Assembly: GCA_023440945.1 (NCBI GenBank)
Contig: JAEZRL010000359.1
Location: 1 to 7,563 of the forward strand
DNA from: Bacteroidota bacterium
Lineage (GTDB): Bacteria; Bacteroidota; Bacteroidia; Chitinophagales; Chitinophagaceae
DNA: 7,563 nt
Direction of reading: 5' to 3'
In this document: piece after piece, positions 1 to 5,878 of the stretch
Numbering within the stretch: the stretch's first letter is position 1
How the letters are laid out: each line of letters starts with the position of its first letter
Position numbers and translations under genes: made by a program
Notes under the pieces: model-generated
What the model was told of the DNA's origin: nothing
The model's database searches: none
What the model saw: only the letters and a program-made list of their open reading frames with translations

Positions 1-777
1 GATGATTTATCCAAGCAGGCTGTGGCTTATCGTGAAGTATCGTTGTTGTTAAGAAGACCTCCGGGACGTGAAGCTTACCCCGGTGACGTATTTTATTTAC
101 ACTCCCGTTTATTGGAACGTGCAGCAAAAGTTATTTCTAATGATGAAGTGGCAAAACAGATGAATGATCTTCCTGAATCTATCAGGCACCTTGCAAAAGG
201 TGGTGGTAGTTTAACAGCCCTGCCTATCATCGAAACACAGGCAGGTGACGTATCTGCTTACATTCCAACAAACGTTATTTCTATCACCGACGGGCAGATA
301 TTCCTTGAAGGTAATTTGTTTAATGCCGGTATTCGTCCTGCTATTAACGTGGGTATATCTGTAAGCCGTGTGGGTGGTAATGCGCAGATAAAATCCATGA
401 AAAAAGTTGCTGGTACATTGAAACTTGACCAGGCCTTATACCGTGAAATGGAAGCTTTCTCTAAGTTTGGTGGAGACCTTGACGCCGCAACAAAACTGGT
501 ATTGGATAAAGGTGCACGTAACGTGGAGATATTGAAGCAGTTGCAATATTCACCAATGGCAGTGGAAAAACAAGTAGCCATAATTTATCTTGGTACACAA
601 GGTTTATTGCGTGAAGTAGCAGTGAAAAATGTAAAGGCTTTTGAAGAACATTTCTTAATGGAAATGGAAAACAAGCTGCCAGATGTTCTTACTGAATTCA
701 AGAAAGGCAATTTACCTGAAGAAGGCGTAAAAAGAATGGTGGATTTAGCAAAAGGTTTAATGCCGCAGTATAAGTAA
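1..777 (+). CDS. atpA: F1Fo ATP synthase subunit alpha, C-terminal half (5' end outside window)
   Basis: Alpha subunit of the F1 catalytic head of ATP synthase, which holds the non-catalytic nucleotide sites and completes the catalytic sites on beta; it is peripheral on the cytoplasmic face of the inner membrane. The frame is open to the left edge, so 258 residues are visible and the Walker A half is missing. The GTG at 22 is an internal Val, not the start. The fragment begins at the Walker B aspartates (DDLSKQA) and continues with RRPPGREAYPGDVFYLHSRLLERAAK, ALPIIETQAGDVSAYIPTNV, ISITDGQIFLEGNLFNAG and GISVSRVGGNAQ. The Arg of SVSRVGG (codon 367-369) matches the arginine finger, E. coli alpha Arg376, and the Ser of ISITDGQ (codon 280-282) matches Ser347; the 29-residue spacing agrees. 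The loop before GGGSLTALP is about seven residues longer than in E. coli, as I recall for Bacteroidota. A terminator follows 33 bp after the stop, and atpG is not next. Confidence 0.98.
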   Translation, partial: DDLSKQAVAYREVSLLLRRPPGREAYPGDVFYLHSRLLERAAKVISNDEVAKQMNDLPESIRHLAKGGGSLTALPIIETQAGDVSAYIPTNVISITDGQIFLEGNLFNAGIRPAINVGISVSRVGGNAQIKSMKKVAGTLKLDQALYREMEAFSKFGGDLDAATKLVLDKGARNVEILKQLQYSPMAVEKQVAIIYLGTQGLLREVAVKNVKAFEEHFLMEMENKLPDVLTEFKKGNLPEEGVKRMVDLAKGLMPQYK

Positions 778-782
778 GTATT

Positions 783-807
783 AAGTTATAAGTATGAAGT
801 TATAAGT
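783..807 (+). repeat. Short direct repeat after atpA
   Basis: The 11-mer aagttataagt occurs twice, at 783-793 and 797-807, in the gap between the atpA stop and its terminator. It is directly visible. Such short AAGTTATAAG repeats look like neutral intergenic sequence, and I assign no function. Confidence 0.4.
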
Positions 808-810
808 TGG

Positions 811-845
811 ACGGCTCTGAGAAATCAGAGCCGTTTTTGTTTTTG
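811..845 (+). terminator. Intrinsic terminator of the atpA transcript
   Basis: A perfect 10-bp stem, acggctctga (811-820) with tcagagccgt (825-834), closes a GAAA tetraloop (821-824) and runs into ttttgtttttg. It is GC-rich at the base, has a stable GNRA-type loop and a T-tract on the + strand, which is a textbook Rho-independent terminator. It starts 33 bp after the atpA stop and ends the atp transcript there. Confidence 0.93.
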
Positions 846-873
846 AAGGCCAACCTGTAAATTGATATCTTTT
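842..873 (+). promoter_or_regulatory. Candidate Bacteroidota promoter for the DHFR-like gene
   Basis: TTTG at 842-845 and TATCTTTT at 866-873 are separated by 20 bp, matching the TTTG / TAnnTTTG arrangement of the Bacteroidota housekeeping sigma factor except for the last base of the -7 box. The -33 box lies in the T-tract of the atpA terminator. A start near 880 would leave a leader of about 30 nt. This is a pattern match only. Confidence 0.35.
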
Positions 874-910
874 CATTTAATTTTATTTCTAATCAAATAA
901 AGACCGGCTT

Positions 911-1426
911 ATGAGAAAAATAATTTTGAATGTTGCAGTAAGTCTTGATGGTTTTATCGAAGGTGCAAATGGTGAGTACGACTGGTGTTTTACAGATAAT
1001 GATTATGGCATGGAGAAATTTCTTCAGCAAACGGACACCATTTTCTTCGGCAGAAAAAGCTATGAATTATTCAGATCTTCTTTCCCGGATATGTGGAACG
1101 ATAAAAAGCACTATGTATTTAGCCATACATTGCAACAGGAAGGTACAAAAGCAATAGTGGTGAATGATGATGGTCTTTCCACAGTTCAGAATATTAAAAA
1201 TGAGGAGGGAAAAAATATCTGGCTATTTGGCGGAGCTTCGCTTGCTACATGGTTTTTAAAAGAAGGATTGATAGATGAATTATTACTTGCCGTACATCCT
1301 GTATTATTAGGTAATGGAAAGCCTTTGTTTGAAATGACGAATAGACGAACCTGGTGGAAGCTCCAGGAAAGCAAAGCGTATGAAAGCGGTCTGGTGCAAA
1401 ATAGTTATGTTATTGAGAAGAAATAG
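911..1426 (+). CDS. Dihydrofolate reductase family protein (RibD C-terminal-like reductase)
   Basis: A 171-residue single-domain cytoplasmic protein of the RibD_C/DHFR fold, the family of small NADPH-dependent reductases related to the reductase half of RibD and to B. subtilis YyaP/YwjB. Visible family motifs are the opening strand and loop NVAVSLDGFIEGANGEYDW (residues 7-25), the DTIFFGRKSYELF segment (42-54), the cofactor-binding WLFGGASLATWFLKEGLIDE (104-123) and LAVHPVLLGNGKPLF (126-140). It lacks the deaminase domain of RibD and has no riboflavin genes beside it, so a role in riboflavin synthesis is unlikely; true folate reduction is also unproven for this branch. The physiological substrate is unknown. 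Length is normal for the branch. ATG 911 is the natural start because MRKIILNVAVSLDG fits the family N-terminus. No strong Shine-Dalgarno is seen. The aldehyde dehydrogenase gene follows after 75 bp on the same strand, possibly co-transcribed. Confidence 0.9.
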   Translation: MRKIILNVAVSLDGFIEGANGEYDWCFTDNDYGMEKFLQQTDTIFFGRKSYELFRSSFPDMWNDKKHYVFSHTLQQEGTKAIVVNDDGLSTVQNIKNEEGKNIWLFGGASLATWFLKEGLIDELLLAVHPVLLGNGKPLFEMTNRRTWWKLQESKAYESGLVQNSYVIEKK

Positions 1427-1501
1427 ATTGTCTATCATAAATTACAATGTTTCCTTCATGCGCTGCCTAACGCTCTTATCCACTCTAAAACCGAAACTTG
1501 T

Positions 1502-2881
1502 ATGCTGACTTTCTCATCTCCCGATTTCTTATCCCTTCAACAATTTTTTCTCTCTGGCGAAACAAGAAGTTACAACTTCAGAAGAAAACAATTGCTTGCA
1601 TTGAAAGAAGCACTGAAAAAGAATGAAGAAGCAATAATGGACGCCTTGTATAAAGATTTGCATAGATCTTTCACAGAAACATACACAACAGAAATAGGAT
1701 TCCTGTATGCAGAAATAAACTTTATTCTGAAACATTTAAAGAGTTGGATGAAAGTTGCTTCAAAACCAACACCTCTTGTCCTTTTTCCATCGTCCAGCAA
1801 AATTATTCACGAACCATTAGGTGTAGTTTTGATAATTGGTCCATGGAATTATCCTTTGCAGCTTTTATTGGCACCACTTGCAGGCGCTATTGCGGGAGGA
1901 AATTGTGCTGTATTAAAGCCTTCTGAACTTACGCAGCATACAAATGCTGTTATAAAGAAAATGATCAGTGAAACATTTTCAAAAGAATATATCACAATAG
2001 TTGAAGGTGAAGGTGCTGAAGTTGTTCCACAATTAATGAACGAAAACAGGTTTGATCATGTGTTCTTTACGGGAAGCATAACTGTAGGAAAGGAAATCGC
2101 AAAATTAGCCGCTGAAAAACTTATTCAAACAACACTTGAATTAGGAGGAAAAAGTCCATGTATAGTAGATAAAGAAGTAAATATTAAAGTTGCCGCACAA
2201 CGTATTATTTGGGGAAAGTTTACAAATGCAGGACAAACATGTGTAGCGCCGGATTATTTGTTAATCCATGAAAAAAGGAAAGATGAATTGCTCGATGCGA
2301 TGCAAAACAGCGTCAAAAAGTTTTATGGAGAAGAACCAAAACTTTCATCTGACTATGCAAGAATAATTAATACAAAAAGATTTGATATACTTGAGAATTA
2401 CCTGCACCAGGGCGAAATAATAACAGGCGGAATGACGGATCGGGATGAACTTTATATCTCACCTACTATTATAGAAAATGTTTCAGAACAGCAACCTTTA
2501 ATGCAGGAAGAAATATTCGGTCCGATCTTGCCCGTTATAACTTACACAGAAAAGGAAGAAGTTTTACAGGAGATAAGAAAACATTCACAGCCTTTATCGT
2601 TGTATGTTTTTAGCGAGGATACAGCTATGCAAAAATTTTATACAGAGAATATTTCATTTGGCGGCGGCTGCATTAATAATACATTGGTTCATTTAGCAAA
2701 TTCTGATCTTCCGTTCGGTGGAATTGGAAATAGCGGAAATGGAACTTATCATGGCAGTTTCAGCTTCCATACTTTCACCCGGACTAAGCCTGTTTTAAAA
2801 ACAGCAACATGGTTTGATCCTGCTGTAAAATATCCTCCTTATACAGGAAAGATGAAATTTTTCCGAAAGCTTATGGAGTGA
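1502..2881 (+). CDS. Aldehyde dehydrogenase, ALDH3-like
   Basis: A 459-residue NAD(P)+-dependent aldehyde dehydrogenase that oxidises an aldehyde to the acid through a thioester on the catalytic cysteine. Motifs in order are IIGPWNYPLQL with the oxyanion Asn116, LKPSELT (about residues 139-145), the nucleotide-binding FFTGSITVGKEIAKLAAEKL, the LELGGKSP motif with general-base Glu213, and GQTCVAPDYLL with nucleophile Cys247. The 34-residue Glu-Cys spacing is that of the ALDH3 class. Further on are QEEIFGPILPV and the C-terminal DLPFGGIGNSGNGTYHG, followed by SFHTFTRTKPVL. The short N-terminus and the roughly 460-residue length also fit ALDH3 (fatty, aromatic or coniferyl aldehydes) rather than the 480-500 residue ALDH1/2 type. 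All catalytic residues are present, so it should be active. Substrate cannot be told from sequence; detoxifying lipid-derived or aromatic aldehydes is an inference. No clear promoter is seen in the 75 bp upstream. It converges on the oxidoreductase at 2929. Confidence 0.95.
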   Translation: MLTFSSPDFLSLQQFFLSGETRSYNFRRKQLLALKEALKKNEEAIMDALYKDLHRSFTETYTTEIGFLYAEINFILKHLKSWMKVASKPTPLVLFPSSSKIIHEPLGVVLIIGPWNYPLQLLLAPLAGAIAGGNCAVLKPSELTQHTNAVIKKMISETFSKEYITIVEGEGAEVVPQLMNENRFDHVFFTGSITVGKEIAKLAAEKLIQTTLELGGKSPCIVDKEVNIKVAAQRIIWGKFTNAGQTCVAPDYLLIHEKRKDELLDAMQNSVKKFYGEEPKLSSDYARIINTKRFDILENYLHQGEIITGGMTDRDELYISPTIIENVSEQQPLMQEEIFGPILPVITYTEKEEVLQEIRKHSQPLSLYVFSEDTAMQKFYTENISFGGGCINNTLVHLANSDLPFGGIGNSGNGTYHGSFSFHTFTRTKPVLKTATWFDPAVKYPPYTGKMKFFRKLME

Positions 2882-2900
2882 AGGGAATAAGTCATTGGAG

Positions 2901-2920
2901 TCATTCGCTATGAGCAATGA
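2901..2920. other. Small hairpin between convergent genes
   Basis: In the 47-bp gap between the convergent stops, TCATT and GCT pair with AGC and AATGA around an ATG loop, giving about 8 bp with one bulged C (2906). There is no T-tract on either side, so it is at best a weak bidirectional transcription end. No better terminator is visible for either gene. Confidence 0.25.
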
Positions 2921-2928
2921 ACTATCAA

Positions 2929-3939
2929 CTATTTATGCTGCTCTTCCAACTCATCTGAATCATAACAAATGCCGGCTTTTTTTCGGATCGCATCTAAGGT
3001 TTCCATTAATGAAATGGTGTCTGCATGAGATACAACAGGACTTTCTGTCAAACCTTTTCTCAAACAATCATTTACATGTCTTGCCTCATATTGATAGCCC
3101 CAGCCATTTTCTTTCTCGACAGGAATAATTTCCTTGCTATCAGGCCTACCAGAATAATATTCGATGGTAGAATCAGGGGCATAAAAACGACTTGTTAAAC
3201 GTATTCGCCCTTCTGTTCCGTTTATTTCTGCTTCTGTTGCAAGATTGGACGAGAAAGTGGAAAACAGTTGTGCCAAAACGTTGTTTTTATATTGAAAAGT
3301 AACGGCACATTGTTCGTCAACACCTGTGTAAGCAGATGTCATTACAGCCTCTATATTATCCGGTTTTCCTAACACGCTCATGGCCATAAAAACATTGTAA
3401 ATACCAATATCCATAATAGTTCCGCCGCCCAAAGCAGGATCATATAAACGTGCCGGAATTGGTTCAATAGGTTTGAAACCAAAATTTATTAAAACACTTT
3501 TTATTTCGCCTAATTTATCCTGCGAGATCATTTCCTGCATCTTGATATAATGTGGAAGAAATTTAGTCCACAAAGCTTCCATCAAAAAAACTTTTTTCTC
3601 TTTTGCAACACGAATCATCTCTTTTGTTTGATGAGCGTTCATGGCAAAAGGTTTTTCACACAAAACCGCCTTGTTATTATTAAGGCAAAGCAAAGTGTTT
3701 TCATAATGCAGGTTATGGGGTGTTGCAATATAAATAACATCTACTTCAGGATTTGCAACCAACGATTCGTAACTATCATGGGCATATTGAACAGGAAATT
3801 CTGAACAAAAACTTTCTGCATTTTGTTTACTTCTCGAACCCACCGCAACAAGTTTTGCGTCTTGTGCCAATTGTAAATCGGAAGCAAATTTCCTCGCAAT
3901 TCGGCCACATCCTAAAATACCCCATCGAATGGTTTGCAT
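2929..3939 (-). CDS. Gfo/Idh/MocA family oxidoreductase, dihydrodiol-dehydrogenase-like
   Basis: A 336-residue cytoplasmic NAD(P)-dependent oxidoreductase. The N-terminal Rossmann domain (about 1-122) opens with IRWGILGCGRIARKFASDL, containing the GxGxxA nucleotide loop (residues 10-15), and carries IYIATPHNLHYE (69-80) and the family signature EKPFAMN with Lys96. The C-terminal domain has EALWTKFLP (121-129) and GGGTIMDIGIYN (171-182) with Asp177 and Tyr181. In sugar dehydrogenases of the family the last position of this motif is usually His. Tyr together with the WTKF motif points to the trans-1,2-dihydrobenzene-1,2-diol dehydrogenase/xylose dehydrogenase branch, where that Tyr is the catalytic acid. 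The real substrate (a sugar, inositol or diol) is unknown. ATG 3939 is chosen because it places the GxGxxA loop close to the N-terminus, as in the family. A promoter candidate lies immediately upstream, giving a very short leader. Confidence 0.93.
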   Translation of the reverse strand: MQTIRWGILGCGRIARKFASDLQLAQDAKLVAVGSRSKQNAESFCSEFPVQYAHDSYESLVANPEVDVIYIATPHNLHYENTLLCLNNNKAVLCEKPFAMNAHQTKEMIRVAKEKKVFLMEALWTKFLPHYIKMQEMISQDKLGEIKSVLINFGFKPIEPIPARLYDPALGGGTIMDIGIYNVFMAMSVLGKPDNIEAVMTSAYTGVDEQCAVTFQYKNNVLAQLFSTFSSNLATEAEINGTEGRIRLTSRFYAPDSTIEYYSGRPDSKEIIPVEKENGWGYQYEARHVNDCLRKGLTESPVVSHADTISLMETLDAIRKKAGICYDSDELEEQHK

Positions 3940-3953
3940 ATAAAACTTTTGTG

Positions 3954-3987
3954 CAAAGTAAATGATTACGAACGCATCAGAAACAAA
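3954..3987 (-). promoter_or_regulatory. Candidate promoter of the Gfo/Idh/MocA gene
   Basis: On the - strand, TTTG (3984-3987) and TTACTTTG (3954-3961) are 22 bp apart. They match the Bacteroidota TTTG / TAnnTTTG pattern with one mismatch in the -7 box and a slightly long spacer. The -7 box ends 14 bases before the ATG at 3939, so the leader would be under about 10 nt. The -33 box sits inside the T-tract of the terminator from the upstream small gene. Confidence 0.45.
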
Positions 3988-4016
3988 AAAGCCTGCCCAA
4001 AAAGCGGGCAGGCTTT
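3978..4016 (-). terminator. Intrinsic terminator of the 70-residue gene
   Basis: An 11-bp stem: gcctgccc (3991-3998) pairs with gggcaggc (4006-4013) and is extended by aaa/ttt (3988-3990 with 4014-4016) around a 7-nt loop. Read on the - strand it continues into TTTTTTGTTTCTG, a proper T-tract; on the + strand only three Ts follow. It lies 21 bp past the stop of the small gene at 4038, so it terminates that - strand transcript. Confidence 0.9.
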
Positions 4017-4037
4017 GATGAATTGAATGTTTTCAGT

Positions 4038-4250
4038 TTAAACGATCGTTGCTCTTCTTGAAAGCATCGGTCTTGCTGAAAGATATTGCGTTCTTCTTTC
4101 TCTATGAATTTTCCAGAGATCAGCAGTACTAAATGTTTTTTCTGCTTTTTTTAAATCAACATCTGCTACAGTTTCGTTTACCTGTTTTACAAGATTCTTT
4201 AATTCATCTGCTTCCATTGTAATAATGGACTTGTTACCATTGCTGTTCAT
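4038..4250 (-). CDS. Small protein of unknown function (70 residues)
   Basis: I do not recognise a named family. The product has a polar N-terminus, a charged, probably helical middle (about residues 12-38, MEADELKNLVKQVNETVADV then DLKKAEK), the segment FSTADLWKIHRERRTQ (40-55), and a basic Arg-rich tail ending SRRATIV. There is no signal peptide, membrane segment or cysteine. I have an impression of similar FSxADLW-type short proteins in other Bacteroidota but cannot verify it. Reality as a gene is supported by its own perfect TAnnTTTG promoter candidate about 115 bp upstream and a strong terminator 21 bp after the stop. ATG 4250 is the first ATG after an in-frame stop in the leader; Met12 is an alternative start. 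A role in nucleic-acid or ribosome contact is conceivable from the basic tail but is speculation. Confidence 0.75.
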   Translation of the reverse strand: MNSNGNKSIITMEADELKNLVKQVNETVADVDLKKAEKTFSTADLWKIHRERRTQYLSARPMLSRRATIV

Positions 4251-4358
4251 AACATCAATTTTAATTGTTACAAAATATCCAACGAAGCAAGCAGATAATT
4301 TACGTTAGAGAAAGCTTTTGAGAGGACGTCGACTCAAAGGGTTGCAATTGGCTGAATT
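4251..4358 (-). promoter_or_regulatory. Structured 5' leader of the small gene
   Basis: Between the predicted transcription start (about 4358) and the ATG at 4250 lies a leader of about 108 nt. Two potential hairpins sit at its 5' end. GCAATT/AATTGC pairs perfectly around a 5-nt loop (4344-4360). CTTTGAG pairs with CTCAAAAG with one bulged base around a GTCGACGTC-containing loop (about 4315-4339). A near-palindrome CAATT-TT-AATTG (4256-4267) lies close to the start codon. No known riboswitch class is recognised. The hairpins are seen; a regulatory function is inferred. Confidence 0.4.
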
Positions 4359-4364
4359 GCGATG

Positions 4365-4397
4365 CAAATATACGGCATAAAAACAACACAACACAAG
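4365..4397 (-). promoter_or_regulatory. Promoter of the 70-residue gene
   Basis: On the - strand, TATATTTG (4365-4372) is a perfect TAnnTTTG -7 box, followed by CA. It is preceded after 21 bp by CTTG (4394-4397), three of four bases of the -33 consensus. Spacing fits the Bacteroidota housekeeping promoter. Transcription would start near 4357-4360, inside the first base pairs of the leader hairpin. Confidence 0.6.
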
Positions 4398-4407
4398 CAC
4401 GTAGTGT

Positions 4408-4425
4408 ATTAAAGGTACTTTTAAT
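4408..4425. other. 18-bp near-palindrome upstream of the small-gene promoter
   Basis: The sequence attaaaggtacttttaat is palindromic except at one symmetric position pair, which would form G-U pairs in RNA. It lies 10 bp upstream of the -33 box of the small gene and about 60 bp past the aminotransferase stop. It could be an operator for the small gene or part of the 3' end of the aminotransferase mRNA; no T-tract follows. Confidence 0.3.
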
Positions 4426-4486
4426 GGTTTAAATGGTGTGAAAAGCAATATGGAACGTATTTTACCGTTTTTTAATATTATGTTTA

Positions 4487-5638
4487 TCATCCTTTAAATT
4501 GCGCTAAACGTTCAACCGCTTTTTGCAGTGTTTCATCTTTCTTGGCGAAACAAAACCGCAACACTTTATTGTCTTTTTCGTCTTTATAAAAAGCTGATAA
4601 AGGAATTGTGGCAATACCAAATTCTTTTGTTAAACGAATAGCGAAGTCTTTATCATTTTGATTTGTAGTACCTGCATAACTGTAGCATTGAAAATAACTG
4701 CCGTGAGAAGATAGCGGGGTAAAAACAGTTTTCTTCATAAGGTCTTTCAAAAGATCTCTTTTACGCTGAAAGAATTTACCGAGTGATAAATAATCTTCTT
4801 TGTTGGTAAGATAAGATGCAAAGGCAACTTGTGCAGGCGTGTTACAACTAAAACAATTATACTGGTGCACTTTGCGAAACTCCTTCATTAAAGCAGGAGA
4901 GGAGATACAATACCCTAACTTCCAGCCGGTGCAGTGATATGTTTTACCAAACGAAGAACAAACAAAACTTCTTTCAAGCAGATCAGGATATTTCAAGATA
5001 CTTAAGTGTGGAATATCATCAAACGTGATGTGTTCATACACTTCATCACTCAAAATCAAAATGTTTGTCTCTTCAACAATCTCTCTTAATTGTTCAATAT
5101 CATTTCCAGATAACACACTTCCTGTTGGATTATTTGGCGAGTTTATAATGATAAATCTTGTTCGTTTTGTTATCTTCTGTTTCACTTCGTTCCATGGAAT
5201 TGAATAATCAGGATACTGCAATGGTATAAGAACAGGAACTGCGCCATTGATTTCAACATTGGGAATATAACTATCGTAAGCCGGCTCAAAAATGATCACT
5301 TCATCGCCTGGTTTTAGTACACTTGTCAGTGCAGTGTAAATGGCATAGGTTCCGCCGGGTGTTACGGTAATTTGAGTCTCAGGATTGATAGTGCTGTGAT
5401 ATAGGAATTTTGTTTTTGAAGCGATAGCTTCTCTCAATGCAGCTAAACCAAACATGTGTGCATATTGATTAAAACCATCTTTCATCGCTTTGTTTACCAA
5501 ATCTGTTAAGCGTTCATTCATGGGAAAATCAGGAAAGCCTTGTCCAAGATTTACAGCATTATATTCTGCGGCAAGCTGGCTCATTACTGTAAAAATGGTG
5601 GTGCCTGAAGATGGAAGTTTAGATTGAACAGAAATCAC
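4487..5638 (-). CDS. ybdL: Methionine aminotransferase, YbdL type (class I/II, PLP)
   Basis: A 383-residue PLP-dependent fold-type I aminotransferase. The family (E. coli YbdL) prefers methionine and also accepts aromatic amino acids and histidine with 2-oxo acids; in many bacteria it serves the last step of methionine salvage. Visible marks are QSKLPSSGTTIFTVMSQLAA (5-24), NLGQGFPDFP, TPGGTYAIYTAL (phosphate loop, 93-104), NSPNNPTG with Asn170, SDEVYEH with Asp198 and Tyr201, SSFGKTYHCTGWKLGY with the PLP Lys232, RKVHQYNCFSCNTPAQ, and the substrate-carboxylate Arg361 in LRFCFAKKDETL. The sequence tracks YbdL along its whole length and the length is normal. The start is GTG at 5638: no ATG occurs upstream in frame near it, and Met19 would delete the conserved QSKLP segment. 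No methionine-salvage genes are nearby. No convincing terminator is seen after the stop. Confidence 0.95.
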   Translation of the reverse strand: MISVQSKLPSSGTTIFTVMSQLAAEYNAVNLGQGFPDFPMNERLTDLVNKAMKDGFNQYAHMFGLAALREAIASKTKFLYHSTINPETQITVTPGGTYAIYTALTSVLKPGDEVIIFEPAYDSYIPNVEINGAVPVLIPLQYPDYSIPWNEVKQKITKRTRFIIINSPNNPTGSVLSGNDIEQLREIVEETNILILSDEVYEHITFDDIPHLSILKYPDLLERSFVCSSFGKTYHCTGWKLGYCISSPALMKEFRKVHQYNCFSCNTPAQVAFASYLTNKEDYLSLGKFFQRKRDLLKDLMKKTVFTPLSSHGSYFQCYSYAGTTNQNDKDFAIRLTKEFGIATIPLSAFYKDEKDNKVLRFCFAKKDETLQKAVERLAQFKG

Positions 5639-5652
5639 TTTTGTATTTTTCT

Positions 5653-5660
5653 CAAAGATA
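5653..5660 (-). promoter_or_regulatory. -7 box of the aminotransferase promoter
   Basis: TATCTTTG on the - strand is a perfect TAnnTTTG match. The -33 region is weak: only TTAC at the right distance, with a spacer of about 20 bp. The box ends 14 bases before the GTG at 5638, so the mRNA leader would be only about 8-10 nt, which supports the GTG as the true start. Confidence 0.5.
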
Positions 5661-5778
5661 ACAGAAGCACTTTTTGAGAAGTAATATAAAAAGGGTTTAG
5701 GGAAAAGGGAGTCGGATGAATTAGTTTTTAGTTGCAGCCCACAGCTAACGCCTATTTATGAAGGGTACAAAGGATAAA

Positions 5779-5788
5779 AAACCGGTTT
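5779..5788. other. 10-bp palindrome aaaccggttt
   Basis: A perfect 10-bp palindrome lies in the 240-bp gap between the mtgA stop and the aminotransferase start. Read on the - strand it runs into TTTTTTAT, but its own stem is too tight to form a normal terminator hairpin. The rest of 5661-5816 shows no gene. Confidence 0.2.
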
Positions 5789-5816
5789 CACTTTGATGAA
5801 GCGAAGCTAAATACCT

Positions 5817-5840
5817 TTTGTTTAACAGTACTTAAACAAA
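5817..5840 (-). other. AT-rich hairpin downstream of mtgA
   Basis: A perfect 9-bp inverted repeat, tttgtttaa (5817-5825) and ttaaacaaa (5832-5840), with a 6-nt loop, starts 39 bp after the mtgA stop. It has one G-C pair per arm and no T-tract after it on the - strand, so it is a weak candidate for mRNA 3'-end processing or termination. It could instead be a protein-binding dyad. Confidence 0.35.
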
Positions 5841-5878
5841 CTTTTAAAGAAGCTTAAAATACGCATAAGAAGCAGCAG

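Noticed and set aside
1..24. GTG at 22 as a start codon for a short gene
   Set aside because: The frame is open to the left edge and the preceding residues DDLSKQA are the conserved Walker B region of ATP synthase alpha, so the codon is internal.
258..581. 107-codon - strand ORF inside atpA
   Set aside because: It is a shadow of the conserved atpA frame; its product resembles no protein family.
2895..3128. 77-codon + strand ORF starting just after the aldehyde dehydrogenase
   Set aside because: It lies almost entirely antisense to the well-supported Gfo/Idh/MocA gene and has no recognisable motif.
4305..4490. 61-codon - strand ORF whose ATG overlaps the aminotransferase stop as ATGA
   Set aside because: The overlap looks like translational coupling and the middle is hydrophobic. 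However, the ORF runs through the near-palindrome, the promoter and the leader hairpins of the small gene, has no recognisable domain and is of chance length for AT-rich DNA.
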